A program made the translations under genes and the position numbers. A stretch of DNA of 64,000 bases from Pelagicoccus albus (GTDB taxonomy: Bacteria; Verrucomicrobiota; Verrucomicrobiia; Opitutales; Opitutaceae), in assembly GCF_014230145.1 (NCBI RefSeq), contig NZ_JACHVC010000007.1, positions 248,001-312,000 on the forward strand, written 5' to 3'. The notes beneath the pieces are model-generated. The model was not told the DNA's origin. It saw nothing but the letters and a program-made list of their open reading frames with translations, and did no database searches. Shown here in pieces: positions 8,418 to 17,016 of the stretch (its first letter is position 1; each line of letters begins with the position of its first letter).

Positions 8418-9164
8418 CTAGTTTGCACCGAATTCCGAGTAGCGGAAGAGGTGCAAGTTTGTACGGTCGTTATGACTGCTGCTCACGATCCTCTGGTAAT
8501 AAGGAGGCAGATTGGGCAGGCTTATGTTTTTGGTAATAGTCCGGAAGAGGAGGAACGTTGGCTGATATCGATCGAAGTCCAATCCATCCAAAGCTTGGTT
8601 TTCATAGCCAATTAGGTTGAAGGCCATTAGATCGAACTGAGTTTCGAAATTCGCCCGGTCGAGTATACCGGTGATCGAGTTGGTACTGACGTAGTTGATC
8701 GCTTTGAGATCTCTCGATACGGGGGGCTTGGTGACCGGAGCTTTTCCCTCCAGCCTCTCTTTCGCTTCTTGTATGAGCTTGAGCCTCACCGACGCGGAAG
8801 GCGGGCGACCATAGATTTCGATGTAAGAATCGCGAAGGAGACTCTCCGAAGCGGCGACATTGAGAGTGATGCTTGATTTGCGATTCTTCCTACATTGGAG
8901 AAATAGATGGGGCCAAGGTTCGATCAGCAAGCCCTTCCAACCGAGACCTTTCTCTAGGTAAGGTGTGATGCTATCTTTCAATCCATCGCGAGCGCCGACC
9001 TCAACAAAGGTCCCTCCTGGAGAGTCTAGATGGGGCAGAATCGTTTTCACGTGTGGCTTCAGGGCACCCAAATTGAAGGTGCGATGGAAGGCACGTGTGA
9101 GCGGGCTGATCTGAACTGTTTGGTTGGTTTTTAGCACGGACTGCGGTGATGCTTTCTTCGTCAT
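8418..9164 (-). CDS. FkbM-family methyltransferase
   Basis: The 248-residue product has the FkbM-type SAM-binding motif GGTFVEVGARDG (about residues 50-61) followed by a GWKGLLIEPWP segment, the usual second motif of this family. FkbM-like enzymes O-methylate sugars, polyketides or other small substrates. The C-terminal half is divergent and ends with a tyrosine/histidine-rich tail. The gene is isolated, with a 537-base gene-poor stretch upstream, so the substrate cannot be inferred. A link to the surface-polysaccharide genes further right is possible but not shown. Confidence 0.8.
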   Translation of the reverse strand: MTKKASPQSVLKTNQTVQISPLTRAFHRTFNLGALKPHVKTILPHLDSPGGTFVEVGARDGLKDSITPYLEKGLGWKGLLIEPWPHLFLQCRKNRKSSITLNVAASESLLRDSYIEIYGRPPSASVRLKLIQEAKERLEGKAPVTKPPVSRDLKAINYVSTNSITGILDRANFETQFDLMAFNLIGYENQALDGLDFDRYQPTFLLFRTITKNISLPNLPPYYQRIVSSSHNDRTNLHLFRYSEFGAN

Positions 9165-9701
9165 TCGGATGGAATCCGATCTGGTTAAGTCCCGCGGGGG
9201 GAATTTTGCCTATCGGATGGCCTTTTCTTTAGTATCGCTTCGCTAAGGGAGAAACGGATGCCTCGGACGCGTTTACACCCGATTTACAACTATCCGGTGC
9301 CTCTGCTATTATCGTGCCAGAGATGTCCCTTATTAGGGGCTTTGATGCTCACCAGAAGAAGAAAATTTCTCCAAGCAACGTTGGGACCCGTGGCCGTAAG
9401 GTTGCGGGTCCTTTGCTTTACGGGAAAGCGACTAATCAGGTGGGAGGTATTCCCTTAGCTCGTGCATTTCGCAGGTATCGGCGAGTGACGCGCAGCACTG
9501 CAATCGAATGGATCGGAGAGCCATGAGGTCAAACGGATCAGATTTTATGATCGCTTTTGCTCATACACGGGCAGTGACCTTGTTCACTCAGGGCTTGATC
9601 CCGTCTGTTGCTGATCCTTTAGAACGCAACGAGTTTCAAGTGACACTCGCGGTTGTGCTCTGTCATCAACAAGCAGCTCTGCAGGAGATTGGCGAGAACT
9701 G
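9165..9701. other. 537-base stretch with no convincing gene; several hairpins
   Basis: Three overlapping short open frames lie here (longest about 70 codons), but they have no signal peptide, family motif or good start, and their composition is not protein-like. The region holds consecutive predicted hairpins: 9384-9411 (GGACCCG/CGGGTCC extended inward by wobble pairs to a GTAA tetraloop), 9415-9429 (GCTTT/AAAGC) and 9442-9454 (GGGA/TCCC). It lies downstream of the ferredoxin gene and upstream of the FkbM gene on the minus strand. It could be a structured RNA, a decayed gene, or ordinary spacer. Confidence 0.35.
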
Positions 9702-9926
9702 CTAGCCTTCGATCTTTATGATGGAAACAGGGCAATGGAAGGCTGCTTCCTTGAGCGCTTCCCGGTCTTCCTCGAAGCCTTGTCCAATCTCGAATGGGTC
9801 ATCGGTTTCGATGACTTGATGAAGTTGGGCCAGCCCTTCGTCGTCCATCTTCCAATAATTGGGGGCGACTTCGGCGCAGAAGGCGCAGCCGATACATTCG
9901 AGTCGCTTATGTTTGATGGTGATCAC
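9702..9926 (-). CDS. Single-cluster [4Fe-4S] ferredoxin
   Basis: The 74-residue acidic protein has four cysteines arranged as C11-x2-C14-x2-C17 ... C65-P, the pattern of single [4Fe-4S] ferredoxins. The middle (MDDEGLAQLHQVIETDDPFEIG) is acidic as expected for an electron carrier. The gene follows the U32-family gene by 32 bases on the same strand, so the two are probably co-transcribed. Because U32 RNA hydroxylases depend on iron-sulfur chemistry, the ferredoxin may serve that enzyme; this is inference from position. Confidence 0.88.
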   Translation of the reverse strand: MITIKHKRLECIGCAFCAEVAPNYWKMDDEGLAQLHQVIETDDPFEIGQGFEEDREALKEAAFHCPVSIIKIEG

Positions 9927-9958
9927 GGTGGAGAGGAGCTCGATACGGTGGCTATAAA

Positions 9959-11206
9959 TTAAGCGGGCAAGTGCAGGAAGAACTTATCATTTTGACGGAC
10001 CTTTCCTTCGACCTTGATGCTGAATACTTGACCATTGGTCACTTTGTCCACGGTGGTCGAGTCGTCTAGGCGCAGACCTTCCAAAGTCCCTTTTACAACG
10101 CCGCTGGTTTCGCCGATGATCAGAAATTCCTGCCCGGAAGCGATCGGTCCGCTGGCGGTTATCTCAGCGACTCCCAGTTTGTTGTAATAGTGTGTGACGC
10201 GACCGGCTTGGACCTTTTGGCGGGTCGCCTTGGTGCCGTGGGCGTTGGACCAACCCTGTTCGCGACCCAGGTAATAGCCGGAGGAGTGGCCGCGATGGTA
10301 GACCTTTTTCAGGTCTTCGTTTAGCTCGCTAACAAGCTCCGGAGTGAAGCTGCCCATTTGGACGGCCTCCACCCCTTTGCGATAGGCGGCGGTCACGGTG
10401 GATACGTATTCTGGGGAGCGTCCGCGTCCTTCCAGTTTCAAGGTGTGAACTCCTGCCTCCAGTACTTGGTCGAGGAAATCGATGGTGCTGATGTCGTTTG
10501 GCGACATGACAAAGTTGTTGTCGATTAATAGCTCCTTACCGGATTCTTGGTCGACGACCTTGTACTCTTTGCGGCAATTTTGCGTGCAGGCCCCTCGGTT
10601 TGCGGAGGCGTTGTCTGTGTAGAGCGACATGCCGCAACGGCCGGATACCGCGATACAGAGCGCTCCGTGGGCGAAGGCTTCGATTTCTACCGGACGTCCG
10701 GAAGGACCTCTCAAATCATCGGCGATGACTTGCTGGCGGATCTTGCGGATCATGGAGAGATTGAGCTCTCGAGCCAGAACGATGCGGTCGCAGAATTGAG
10801 CGTAGAATTTGAAGGACTGGTAGTTTGAAACGGAAAGTTGAGTCGACAGGTGAACTTCCAGGCCAAGCTCCCGGGCTTTGAGGATGCAGGCCATATCCGA
10901 GGCAATCACGGCGTCGACCTTTTGCTTGGCTGCTTCCTCCAGGAGCGCGAAGCAGAGCTTCAGGTCGTGATCGTAGAGAAGGGTGTTGAGCGTCAGGTAC
11001 CCGCGAATGCCTGCGTCGTGGCAGCGAGTCATGATTTCCTGCAGATCCTTCAGGTGGAAGGAGCGACGCGAGCGGGCACGCATATTCAGCTGGGCCAGTC
11101 CGAAGTAGACGGAGTCGGCGCCCGAATCGATAGCGGCTTGCAGGGATGGGTAGCATCCGGCCGGAGCGAGGATTTCAACGTGTTCTGACTGTGTGGCGAC
11201 TGACAT
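9959..11206 (-). CDS. trhP: U32-family (TrhP-like) tRNA uridine hydroxylase
   Basis: The 415-residue product carries the complete U32 family signature [19 protein letters not shown] (about residues 180-198) and further conserved cysteines in [12 protein letters not shown], which in this family bind an iron-sulfur cluster. It begins [26 protein letters not shown], the typical N-terminal barrel segment. E. coli TrhP (YegQ) uses prephenate to make 5-hydroxyuridine at position 34 of tRNAs; the older name is collagenase-like peptidase. Size and domain order fit TrhP better than the longer 23S rRNA hydroxylase RlhA. A ferredoxin gene follows directly. Confidence 0.8.
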   Translation of the reverse strand: MSVATQSEHVEILAPAGCYPSLQAAIDSGADSVYFGLAQLNMRARSRRSFHLKDLQEIMTRCHDAGIRGYLTLNTLLYDHDLKLCFALLEEAAKQKVDAVIASDMACILKARELGLEVHLSTQLSVSNYQSFKFYAQFCDRIVLARELNLSMIRKIRQQVIADDLRGPSGRPVEIEAFAHGALCIAVSGRCGMSLYTDNASANRGACTQNCRKEYKVVDQESGKELLIDNNFVMSPNDISTIDFLDQVLEAGVHTLKLEGRGRSPEYVSTVTAAYRKGVEAVQMGSFTPELVSELNEDLKKVYHRGHSSGYYLGREQGWSNAHGTKATRQKVQAGRVTHYYNKLGVAEITASGPIASGQEFLIIGETSGVVKGTLEGLRLDDSTTVDKVTNGQVFSIKVEGKVRQNDKFFLHLPA

Positions 11207-11370
11207 ATGAAGAACCCTTTTTGAGCGTTGCTATACGCGCTTTCTTGCGTGCTCGCAAATTAAAGAGGCGCTTGTCTGTTTTTATAAGGTCGCTCTGTCA
11301 AGGATCGGTTCGCGGGGTGGATTTCCTGATGGCGCCCGATTGCCGACATGGGCCGGCTTCGTGGGGGCCT

Positions 11371-12246
11371 CTATTTTGATTCGAGGAGGGAGAGGAGTTG
11401 GGCGGCGAGTTGGTTGTAGGGAGTGGGGATGCCGTGCTTTTGGCCGAGCCGGTAAATGACTCCGTTGCGAGCGTCCCATTCCATGGGGCGGTGGGCGACG
11501 AGGTCGGCGTGAAGGGAGTTCATGGATCCGTCTGGAGCTGCCGCTGCGGAGGCGATGATTTTTGGGATAATCCTTTCGTCCAACTTCGCTCCCTCAGCCC
11601 GCCCGACGGCGATGCATTCTTGAATGAGTGATTTCATGATCTCCGCGGCACGTCGGTCTGCTGCGATATTGGCCGGTCGATTCACGAGGGCGGAGATGGC
11701 GCCGGCGGCGTTTATGCAGAGCTTATTCCAGGCGGCTGAAGTCCAGTCATCGGTGAGATTTACCTTCACCGCTGGATTGGTGAATAGCTGGGAGAACGCG
11801 AGCGAGTTCGCACTGTTGGGGATGTCGATACGTACATCGCCGTGTCGTATGATTTGTCCGTGGCTTTTTCGTTCGGCGGGACAGTCGATGATCACGGGAA
11901 CGATACGGTCAGCGGGAAAGATCCCCTCTAGGTTAGCCAGGTGTTCGACTCCGTTTTGAACGACCGCGACTTTTGTTTCCTGATTCGATAGGTTGTCGAA
12001 CCAGCTGGAGGCTTGAGGAATTTGGTAAGTCTTGGTGGCCAAAACGATCCAGTCTGCGGGCTCTGTTTCGCTGGGGTCGGTGTGAACCGTGACTGGATGA
12101 TACGTGGTTTCGCCTCCTGAGGAGATCTCGAGTTTTTCGAATAGGGTTCGAGCGCAAATGGAAACCGTATTTTTTGGATTCTTCAATAGGAAGGAAGCGA
12201 GGGTGCCTCCTATGGCTCCCGGTCCGATTATTGCGACGCTTGGCAT
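11371..12246 (-). CDS. panE: 2-dehydropantoate 2-reductase (ketopantoate reductase)
   Basis: The enzyme reduces ketopantoate to pantoate with NADPH in pantothenate/CoA synthesis. The 291-residue product begins MPSVAIIGPGAIGGTLASFL with the nucleotide-binding GxGxxG loop, and has the conserved WNKLCINAAGAISAL segment (containing the catalytic lysine) near residue 170. The C-terminal ApbA domain is complete. The reading frame stays open upstream to 12597, overlapping the HIT gene, but the added sequence is Arg/Pro/His-rich and not protein-like, and a terminator hairpin lies between; ATG 12246 is therefore the start. Some ApbA/PanE family members act on other substrates. Confidence 0.85.
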   Translation of the reverse strand: MPSVAIIGPGAIGGTLASFLLKNPKNTVSICARTLFEKLEISSGGETTYHPVTVHTDPSETEPADWIVLATKTYQIPQASSWFDNLSNQETKVAVVQNGVEHLANLEGIFPADRIVPVIIDCPAERKSHGQIIRHGDVRIDIPNSANSLAFSQLFTNPAVKVNLTDDWTSAAWNKLCINAAGAISALVNRPANIAADRRAAEIMKSLIQECIAVGRAEGAKLDERIIPKIIASAAAAPDGSMNSLHADLVAHRPMEWDARNGVIYRLGQKHGIPTPYNQLAAQLLSLLESK

Positions 12247-12271
12247 GAGTGAGTTGGGGTAAGAGCTAGAT

Positions 12272-12301
12272 ACGGAAAAACTCGGCGTAGGGCCGAGTTT
12301 T
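12272..12301 (-). terminator. Intrinsic terminator after the HIT gene
   Basis: A perfect 10-bp stem AAAACTCGGC (12277-12286) / GCCGAGTTTT (12292-12301) with a 5-base loop. Read on the minus strand it ends in TTTTT, 26 bases after the HIT-gene stop, so it closes the trpG-nrdR-HIT operon before panE. The symmetrical A/T flanks could also let it act on the plus strand. Confidence 0.85.
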
Positions 12302-12326
12302 CGTTGTGAATCGCCAAGAGGCCAAG

Positions 12327-12674
12327 CTAACCGCAGATCGGGCCGAGCGGCTTTCCCGCTAGCAAGTGAATATGCAGATGGGGGACGATTTCGCCGGAGT
12401 GCGGTCCGCTGTTGAGTACGGTGCGGAAGCCTTCTGTCCAACCCAGTTTGGCCGCGAGTTGCGGGATGATGGTCATCAAGTGACCGAGCAATTCCTTGTC
12501 CTCTGGAGTGGCTTCCCCGATGCGAGGAATGGGCTTTTTCGGGATGAGCAGAAGATGGGTCGGGGCTTGCGGCTGGATATCGTGGATCACGATGCAAAGC
12601 TCGTCTTCGTATTCGATGGTGGCTGGAATTTCGCGATCGATGATCTTTTGGAAAATGGTCTTTTCGTCGGACAT
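12327..12674 (-). CDS. HIT-family (HinT-like) nucleotide hydrolase
   Basis: The 115-residue product is a typical bacterial histidine-triad protein: MSDEKTIFQKIIDREIPATI at the start, the D-I-Q-P-Q-A-P-T-H-L-L region, and the catalytic HLHIHLL triad near residues 98-104. These enzymes hydrolyse AMP-linked compounds such as adenosine phosphoramidates. The length is normal. It is the last gene of the operon with trpG, nrdR and an unknown gene, with an 18-base gap upstream and a strong terminator downstream. Confidence 0.93.
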   Translation of the reverse strand: MSDEKTIFQKIIDREIPATIEYEDELCIVIHDIQPQAPTHLLLIPKKPIPRIGEATPEDKELLGHLMTIIPQLAAKLGWTEGFRTVLNSGPHSGEIVPHLHIHLLAGKPLGPICG

Positions 12675-12692
12675 GTCAGGTGCTGGCGATGA

Positions 12693-13169
12693 TTAGAAAA
12701 TGATAAGATTCAGGCTGCTGGAGGGGCGTACGCGCGTTTTGCAAAAGGCTCTGCAGTAGGCGACGGCGTTTTGGTACTCCAACTTTCGGCGGGCGGTCCA
12801 TCGTTTTCCCTTGGGGCAAATCGCTTCTTTCAGCCCGGTTAGAATGAGCATGGGGCGTTCGAAGCGGCAGGTCCTTTTGAGGGCCTCCAGAAGGCGAGCG
12901 CGTAAGGCGAGTTCCGAGTAGCCTTGATCATCGGGGACGATTACCAGGTCGATGACAGATTGCTCAGGGTTTCGTGCGGATCGTTCCGCGAGCATTTTGG
13001 CGGCTTCGAGAAAGGCAGCGGGCGAGTCCTTTTGGGTTTCCGGCAGAGCCGCCTCGATGGATTCCTTGATTTGGCGGGCGAAATACAGGTCCGAGCTAAT
13101 GTTATCCGCGAACAAGGCGCAGATAATCTGAAGCTTGGAGAAATCCTGATGTGAGTCGCCGCGTTTCAC
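12693..13169 (-). CDS. Protein of unknown function in the nrdR operon
   Basis: The 158-residue product is soluble, without a signal peptide or membrane segment. It begins MKRGDSHQDFSKLQIICALF, has a central hydrophobic strand SVIDLVIVPDDQGY, and a basic C-terminal half (CPKGKRWTARRKLEY...CKTRVRP) with three to four cysteines. I do not recognise the family. The start overlaps the nrdR stop by ATGA, indicating translational coupling, and the HIT gene follows 18 bases after its stop. The C-terminal basic, cysteine-bearing region might bind nucleic acid; that is a guess. Confidence 0.7.
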   Translation of the reverse strand: MKRGDSHQDFSKLQIICALFADNISSDLYFARQIKESIEAALPETQKDSPAAFLEAAKMLAERSARNPEQSVIDLVIVPDDQGYSELALRARLLEALKRTCRFERPMLILTGLKEAICPKGKRWTARRKLEYQNAVAYCRAFCKTRVRPSSSLNLIIF

Positions 13170-13627
13170 AGGAGCTTCGGTGCGTTTAAGTCGCCAATTT
13201 CGTCTAGAAATTCGTCCAGGTTTTTGAAGTCCTTGTAGACTGAGGCAAATCGGATGTAGGCGATGGCGTCGATGGATTTGAGGTTGTCCAAGACCTTTTC
13301 CCCGATCGCGGAGGACGGGAATTCCATGCCGTGCTCGGATTCCAGCGAATCGATCATGTCCTCGACCAGCATATTTATCTGCTCGGCGTGGACGGGGCGT
13401 TTTTGGCAGGCGCGGCGGAGGGAGTAAATTATCTTGGCCTTGTCGAAATCTTCGCGCCGACCGTCGCGCTTAGTCACGTAGAGGTGCTCACGAAGGATTT
13501 GCTCTGTCGTTGAAAAGCGATGCGAACAATCGAGACACTCCCGGCGACGCCGAATAGTGGAAGCGTCTTTCGAGGCTCTTGAATCGATTACCTTGTCCAA
13601 CTCGGATCCGCACTTTGGGCATCTCAT
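13166..13627 (-). CDS. nrdR: Transcriptional repressor NrdR
   Basis: NrdR represses ribonucleotide reductase genes by sensing ATP/dATP. The 153-residue product has the N-terminal zinc ribbon with C3-x2-C6 and C31-x2-C34, the RRRRECLDC stretch, and the ATP-cone beginning VTKRDGRREDFDKAKI (about 52-67). Length and order are canonical. It lies 6 bases after the amidotransferase gene and overlaps the next gene by 4 bases. No ribonucleotide reductase gene is in the window, so target NrdR boxes would be elsewhere. Confidence 0.96.
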   Translation of the reverse strand: MRCPKCGSELDKVIDSRASKDASTIRRRRECLDCSHRFSTTEQILREHLYVTKRDGRREDFDKAKIIYSLRRACQKRPVHAEQINMLVEDMIDSLESEHGMEFPSSAIGEKVLDNLKSIDAIAYIRFASVYKDFKNLDEFLDEIGDLNAPKLL

Positions 13628-13633
13628 GGTGAA

Positions 13634-14197
13634 TCAGAGCGTAAGAAAGTTTTTGAGGATTTCCATACCGTTTTCTGTGGCGATGGATTCGGGGTGAAAT
13701 TGTACCCCCCAGATTGGCAATTCCCGATGCCTTAGTCCCATAATCTCGCCTTCGGCAGTCTCTGCAGTGATTTCTAGACAGTCTGGGAAGCTCTCCCGCT
13801 CGACGAGCAGAGAGTGGTAGCGCGTGGCTTGCAGTCCTTGGGGCAAGCCTTTGAAAAGGTCCTCGGCATGGTGAGTGATGGGAGAGGTCTTGCCGTGCAT
13901 AAGGCGATCTGCCCGGATGACTTTTCCTCCAAAATGCTGCCCGATGGACTGATGGCCCAGACAGACTCCGAATACGGGTACCTTCCCGGCGAAGGTTTTG
14001 ATCATCTCGATCGAGATGCCGGCTTCGCTTGGCGAGCAAGGCCCAGGAGAGATGAGGACTCGCTCCGGGTTCAAGGCTAAGGCTTCTTCCGTTGTTATCT
14101 GGTCGTTGCGGAAGACGCGCTGCTCCACCCCGAGAGTCCCGAAATACTGGACGAGGTTGTAGGTGAAGGAATCGTAGTTGTCTATGACAAGCAGCAT
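13634..14197 (-). CDS. Anthranilate/aminodeoxychorismate synthase glutamine amidotransferase subunit
   Basis: The 187-residue class I amidotransferase supplies ammonia for anthranilate (TrpG) or aminodeoxychorismate (PabA) synthesis. It has the N-terminal [18 protein letters not shown], the oxyanion region [12 protein letters not shown], the nucleophile motif GVCLGHQ (Cys about 79) and the His-Glu pair in VQFHPES. The sequence cannot separate the tryptophan from the folate role; many bacteria use one protein for both. It heads the operon with nrdR and has a possible sigma-70 type promoter 22-50 bases upstream. Confidence 0.93.
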   Translation of the reverse strand: MLLVIDNYDSFTYNLVQYFGTLGVEQRVFRNDQITTEEALALNPERVLISPGPCSPSEAGISIEMIKTFAGKVPVFGVCLGHQSIGQHFGGKVIRADRLMHGKTSPITHHAEDLFKGLPQGLQATRYHSLLVERESFPDCLEITAETAEGEIMGLRHRELPIWGVQFHPESIATENGMEILKNFLTL

Positions 14198-14218
14198 GAG
14201 AGAGGGTTTTCGTCCTGC

Positions 14219-14247
14219 TTTAAACAGTTGGTTTGCAAGGGGGTCAA
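14219..14247 (-). promoter_or_regulatory. Possible sigma-70 type promoter for the amidotransferase-nrdR operon
   Basis: On the minus strand TTGACC (14247-14242) is followed after exactly 17 bases by TTTAAA (14224-14219). The -35 matches consensus in 5 of 6 positions and the -10 in 4 of 6. Transcription would start about 14212, leaving a leader of roughly 15 bases before the ATG at 14197. Confidence 0.45.
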
Positions 14248-14384
14248 GCTTGGCGCGGCCTCTGTGAATAAGTGCTTTGGCAGGGCTTTATAACCCATGG
14301 CGCTGCTGGCTTCGCTTGGAAATGAGGGTATGAGGCAGATTGGAGTTGTTAGAGGGAAGGTCGGAGCTAGGTTTTGGCCGAACT

Positions 14385-15521
14385 ATGAGTGAACATTTCG
14401 AATTGCTGCTTAAGGACCCGCAGAGCTCCGCTCGTCGAGGCCGTTTGAAGACTTTGCACGGCGTGATCGAGACGCCGATATTCATGCCAGTCGGAACGCA
14501 GGCGACGGTGAAGGGCCTGACTCCGGCTCAAATCAAGGAGGACGTTGGTGCCCAGATCATTTTGGGCAATACCTACCACCTGAATCTGCGTCCCGGTTCG
14601 GAGCTGATTCGGGATGCGGGAGGACTGCATAAGTTCATGGGATGGGATGGGCCAATCTTAACTGATAGCGGCGGCTTTCAGGCCTTCAGTTTGGCCAAGC
14701 TAAGCAAGCTGACGGAGGACGGCGTGGCGTTTCAATCCCACTTGGATGGATCCAAGGTTTTCTTAGGTCCAAAGGAAGTGATGGGGATCCAAGCCAATCT
14801 CGGTTCCGACATCGCTATGGTGATTGACGAATGCCCTCCGTATCCATGCAGCAAGGACGCCTGTGAAAAGGCAATCGAGCGTACGACACGTTGGGCCAAA
14901 GCCTGCAAGCAGATTGCAACGGATAATGGATTTCTGGAATCGGGTCACCACGTTTTTGGAATTGCTCAAGGCTCCGAATACGAGGACATGCGACGTCGTT
15001 CTGCGGAGGAATTGTCGGAACTCGATTTTCCAGGTTACGCAATTGGTGGAGTGAGCGTAGGTGAGCCTGAGCCGGAGATGCTCAAGCAGGTGCGTGCTAC
15101 GGCACCGTTTTTGCCAGAAGACAAACCTCGTTACACAATGGGCTTGGGAACGCCTCCGCAGATGCTGAAGATGATCGCGGCGGGTGTGGATATGTTTGAC
15201 TGTGTGCTGCCAAGTCGCGTCGCCCGCAACGGAGCTTTCTTCACTCCGGATGGCATGAAGAATATCCGTAATTCCAGATTCACTACAGACCTGAATCCGC
15301 TTGTAGAGGGAATGGACAACTACACCTGCCGCAACTTTACACGCGCTTATTTACGCCACCTGACCATGGCAAAGGAAATGCTAAGCTGTACGCTGCTGAC
15401 TCTTCACAACCTTCATTTCTATCTAGATCTCATGCAGCAAGTTCGAACGCATCTCGAAACTGGTGACTTTTCATCATGGAGCTCCGAATGGATCGCTCGA
15501 TATGAAGCGGATGGAGAATAG
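14385..15521 (+). CDS. tgt: tRNA-guanine transglycosylase (Tgt) with incomplete zinc site
   Basis: Tgt exchanges guanine 34 in GUN-anticodon tRNAs for preQ1 (or queuine) on the queuosine pathway. The 378-residue product has the active-site LTDSGGFQAFSL loop (about 94-105), GGVSVGEP, and the nucleophile region DMFDCVLPSR. The zinc site normally reads C-x-C-x2-C then H; here it is M-D-N-Y-T-C, so only the last cysteine (about residue 315) and the histidine of TLHNLHFY remain. I chose ATG 14385 because MSEHFELLLKDP matches the family start; an in-frame ATG at 14340 adds a non-conserved leader. GGVSVGE differs from the bacterial GGLAVGE, which may bear on substrate choice. Confidence 0.92.
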   Translation: MSEHFELLLKDPQSSARRGRLKTLHGVIETPIFMPVGTQATVKGLTPAQIKEDVGAQIILGNTYHLNLRPGSELIRDAGGLHKFMGWDGPILTDSGGFQAFSLAKLSKLTEDGVAFQSHLDGSKVFLGPKEVMGIQANLGSDIAMVIDECPPYPCSKDACEKAIERTTRWAKACKQIATDNGFLESGHHVFGIAQGSEYEDMRRRSAEELSELDFPGYAIGGVSVGEPEPEMLKQVRATAPFLPEDKPRYTMGLGTPPQMLKMIAAGVDMFDCVLPSRVARNGAFFTPDGMKNIRNSRFTTDLNPLVEGMDNYTCRNFTRAYLRHLTMAKEMLSCTLLTLHNLHFYLDLMQQVRTHLETGDFSSWSSEWIARYEADGE

Positions 15522-15544
15522 CTTCTGATCGATGCCATTTCTTA

Positions 15545-16957
15545 ATGGATAAAATCTCTTCCAAGCTTCGTACCAATATGCGGCTCTCCGTGGTGGAGGG
15601 ACTCTTCGCGATGCCACTGGTCTTTTTTGCCATGCCCGGAAATTTCCTGATGGCGAATTTGGCTACTGAAGCAATCGGAGTAGGGGAGTCGGTTTACGGA
15701 GTGATCGCTTCGCTGCCAGCTTGGGCTAACGTAGTGCAGCTTTTCGCTTTGCCGTGGTTGATTCGTAGGCTTTCTCAGAAGACGATTTGCCTTCTCTTTT
15801 CGTGGGTGCATCTCGCTTGTTGGATGGTGATCGGCTACTCCTTGCCGAAGATCGCGGAAGGTGGACCTTGGCACTCTCCAGTTTTCGTGGTTGGTCTTCT
15901 TGGTGTCGGGGCCTTGGCTTTTGCTTTGGTCAATGTGAGTTGGACCTCATGGGTGCAGGAATGGCTCCCGACCAAGGGAAGAGGTAAGTATCTTGGCCGC
16001 CGAAATCGACTTTTGCAGATCAGCACGGTGGCCTTCTTGATCGGGTCGTCTTCGTTTCTCGGATACTACAAAGACACTGTGCTTTACGGGTTTCAGGTTG
16101 TGATTTTTGGCTGCGTGGCGATGCGAAGTATTTCGATCGTATTGCAGCTGCGGATACTTCCTACCAAGCTCGTTGTTGACGAGCGTGGTGCGAAGCTCAT
16201 GGAGCAGTACCGGAAGATTCTGAAGAACAAGCCGCTGATGCGTTTCATCCTCTTTGGGGCGGTGTTTGGTTTTTTCGCGAACATTATGGGCCCGTTTTTT
16301 CCGGTCTTCTATTATAAGGCTCTCCATATGAGCGTAGAAGAGGTGGCTCGTCTCGCTATGCTCGCTACGACGACGGGAGCTATCATGATGCCGTTTTGGG
16401 GGAAGTTTTTCGACAAGTATGGTTGCCGGGTAGGCTTGCTGGCTACGCTCGGCCTTTGGATGGGGATTGGCTACTTGCATTGTTTTGCCACTCCCGATCG
16501 CATTTGGGTTTTGTTCATCAATTGGGGCGTGGGTGGTATCGCGGGTTCGGGGTTCCTTTTCGCCTCCTTTAATATGATCCTAAAGTTGATCCCGGCTGAA
16601 GCGAAGACCGCGGCGATCAGTTTCAATCTGGCGGCCAGCTCGTTATCCGCGGCGATTGCTCCGATAGTCGGCGGGTTCTTGTTCTCTTGGCTGGAGTCGA
16701 CTTCCGACAATCTCGTGTCGGCGCTGCATCTCGTGGCGATAGCCCACCACACTGTAGCTCTATTGGCCGGTCTGCTTATTCTCGGAATCGCTGAGCCGAA
16801 GTCGGTCAACCTATCTCAGGCGATCGGCGCGATGCGCCCTCTCAGGCAGCTGGGGGCCCTTATGGGAGTTCCGTTTGCGGCCAGCTACAGTTTCTTCCGT
16901 CCTCTAAAGAAGGTGGGCAAAAAGCGGCTGAAACCAGAAAACGAGGGAAGATTTTGA
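15545..16957 (+). CDS. Major facilitator superfamily transporter
   Basis: The 470-residue product has about 12 hydrophobic helices separated into two six-helix halves by a charged central loop (KLVVDERGAKLMEQYRKILKNKPLMRF, about 200-226). A short motif WGKFFDKYGCR near residue 284 resembles the conserved MFS loop motif. The substrate cannot be inferred; the protein resembles the general bacterial MFS_1 group. It starts 23 bases after tgt, so co-transcription is likely; a queuosine-precursor role is conceivable from position alone but unsupported by sequence. Confidence 0.85.
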   Translation: MDKISSKLRTNMRLSVVEGLFAMPLVFFAMPGNFLMANLATEAIGVGESVYGVIASLPAWANVVQLFALPWLIRRLSQKTICLLFSWVHLACWMVIGYSLPKIAEGGPWHSPVFVVGLLGVGALAFALVNVSWTSWVQEWLPTKGRGKYLGRRNRLLQISTVAFLIGSSSFLGYYKDTVLYGFQVVIFGCVAMRSISIVLQLRILPTKLVVDERGAKLMEQYRKILKNKPLMRFILFGAVFGFFANIMGPFFPVFYYKALHMSVEEVARLAMLATTTGAIMMPFWGKFFDKYGCRVGLLATLGLWMGIGYLHCFATPDRIWVLFINWGVGGIAGSGFLFASFNMILKLIPAEAKTAAISFNLAASSLSAAIAPIVGGFLFSWLESTSDNLVSALHLVAIAHHTVALLAGLLILGIAEPKSVNLSQAIGAMRPLRQLGALMGVPFAASYSFFRPLKKVGKKRLKPENEGRF

Positions 16958-17016
16958 CAGTCACGTTTGAGTAGCCTGCTGTTTTGCCGTCTGACTTTTA
17001 GTAAACCTTGAATCCT

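Noticed and set aside
12247-12597. Upstream extension of the PanE reading frame over the HIT gene
   Set aside because: The extension is Arg/Pro/His-rich, runs through a terminator hairpin and lies opposite in frame to a conserved HIT protein; the real start is at 12246.
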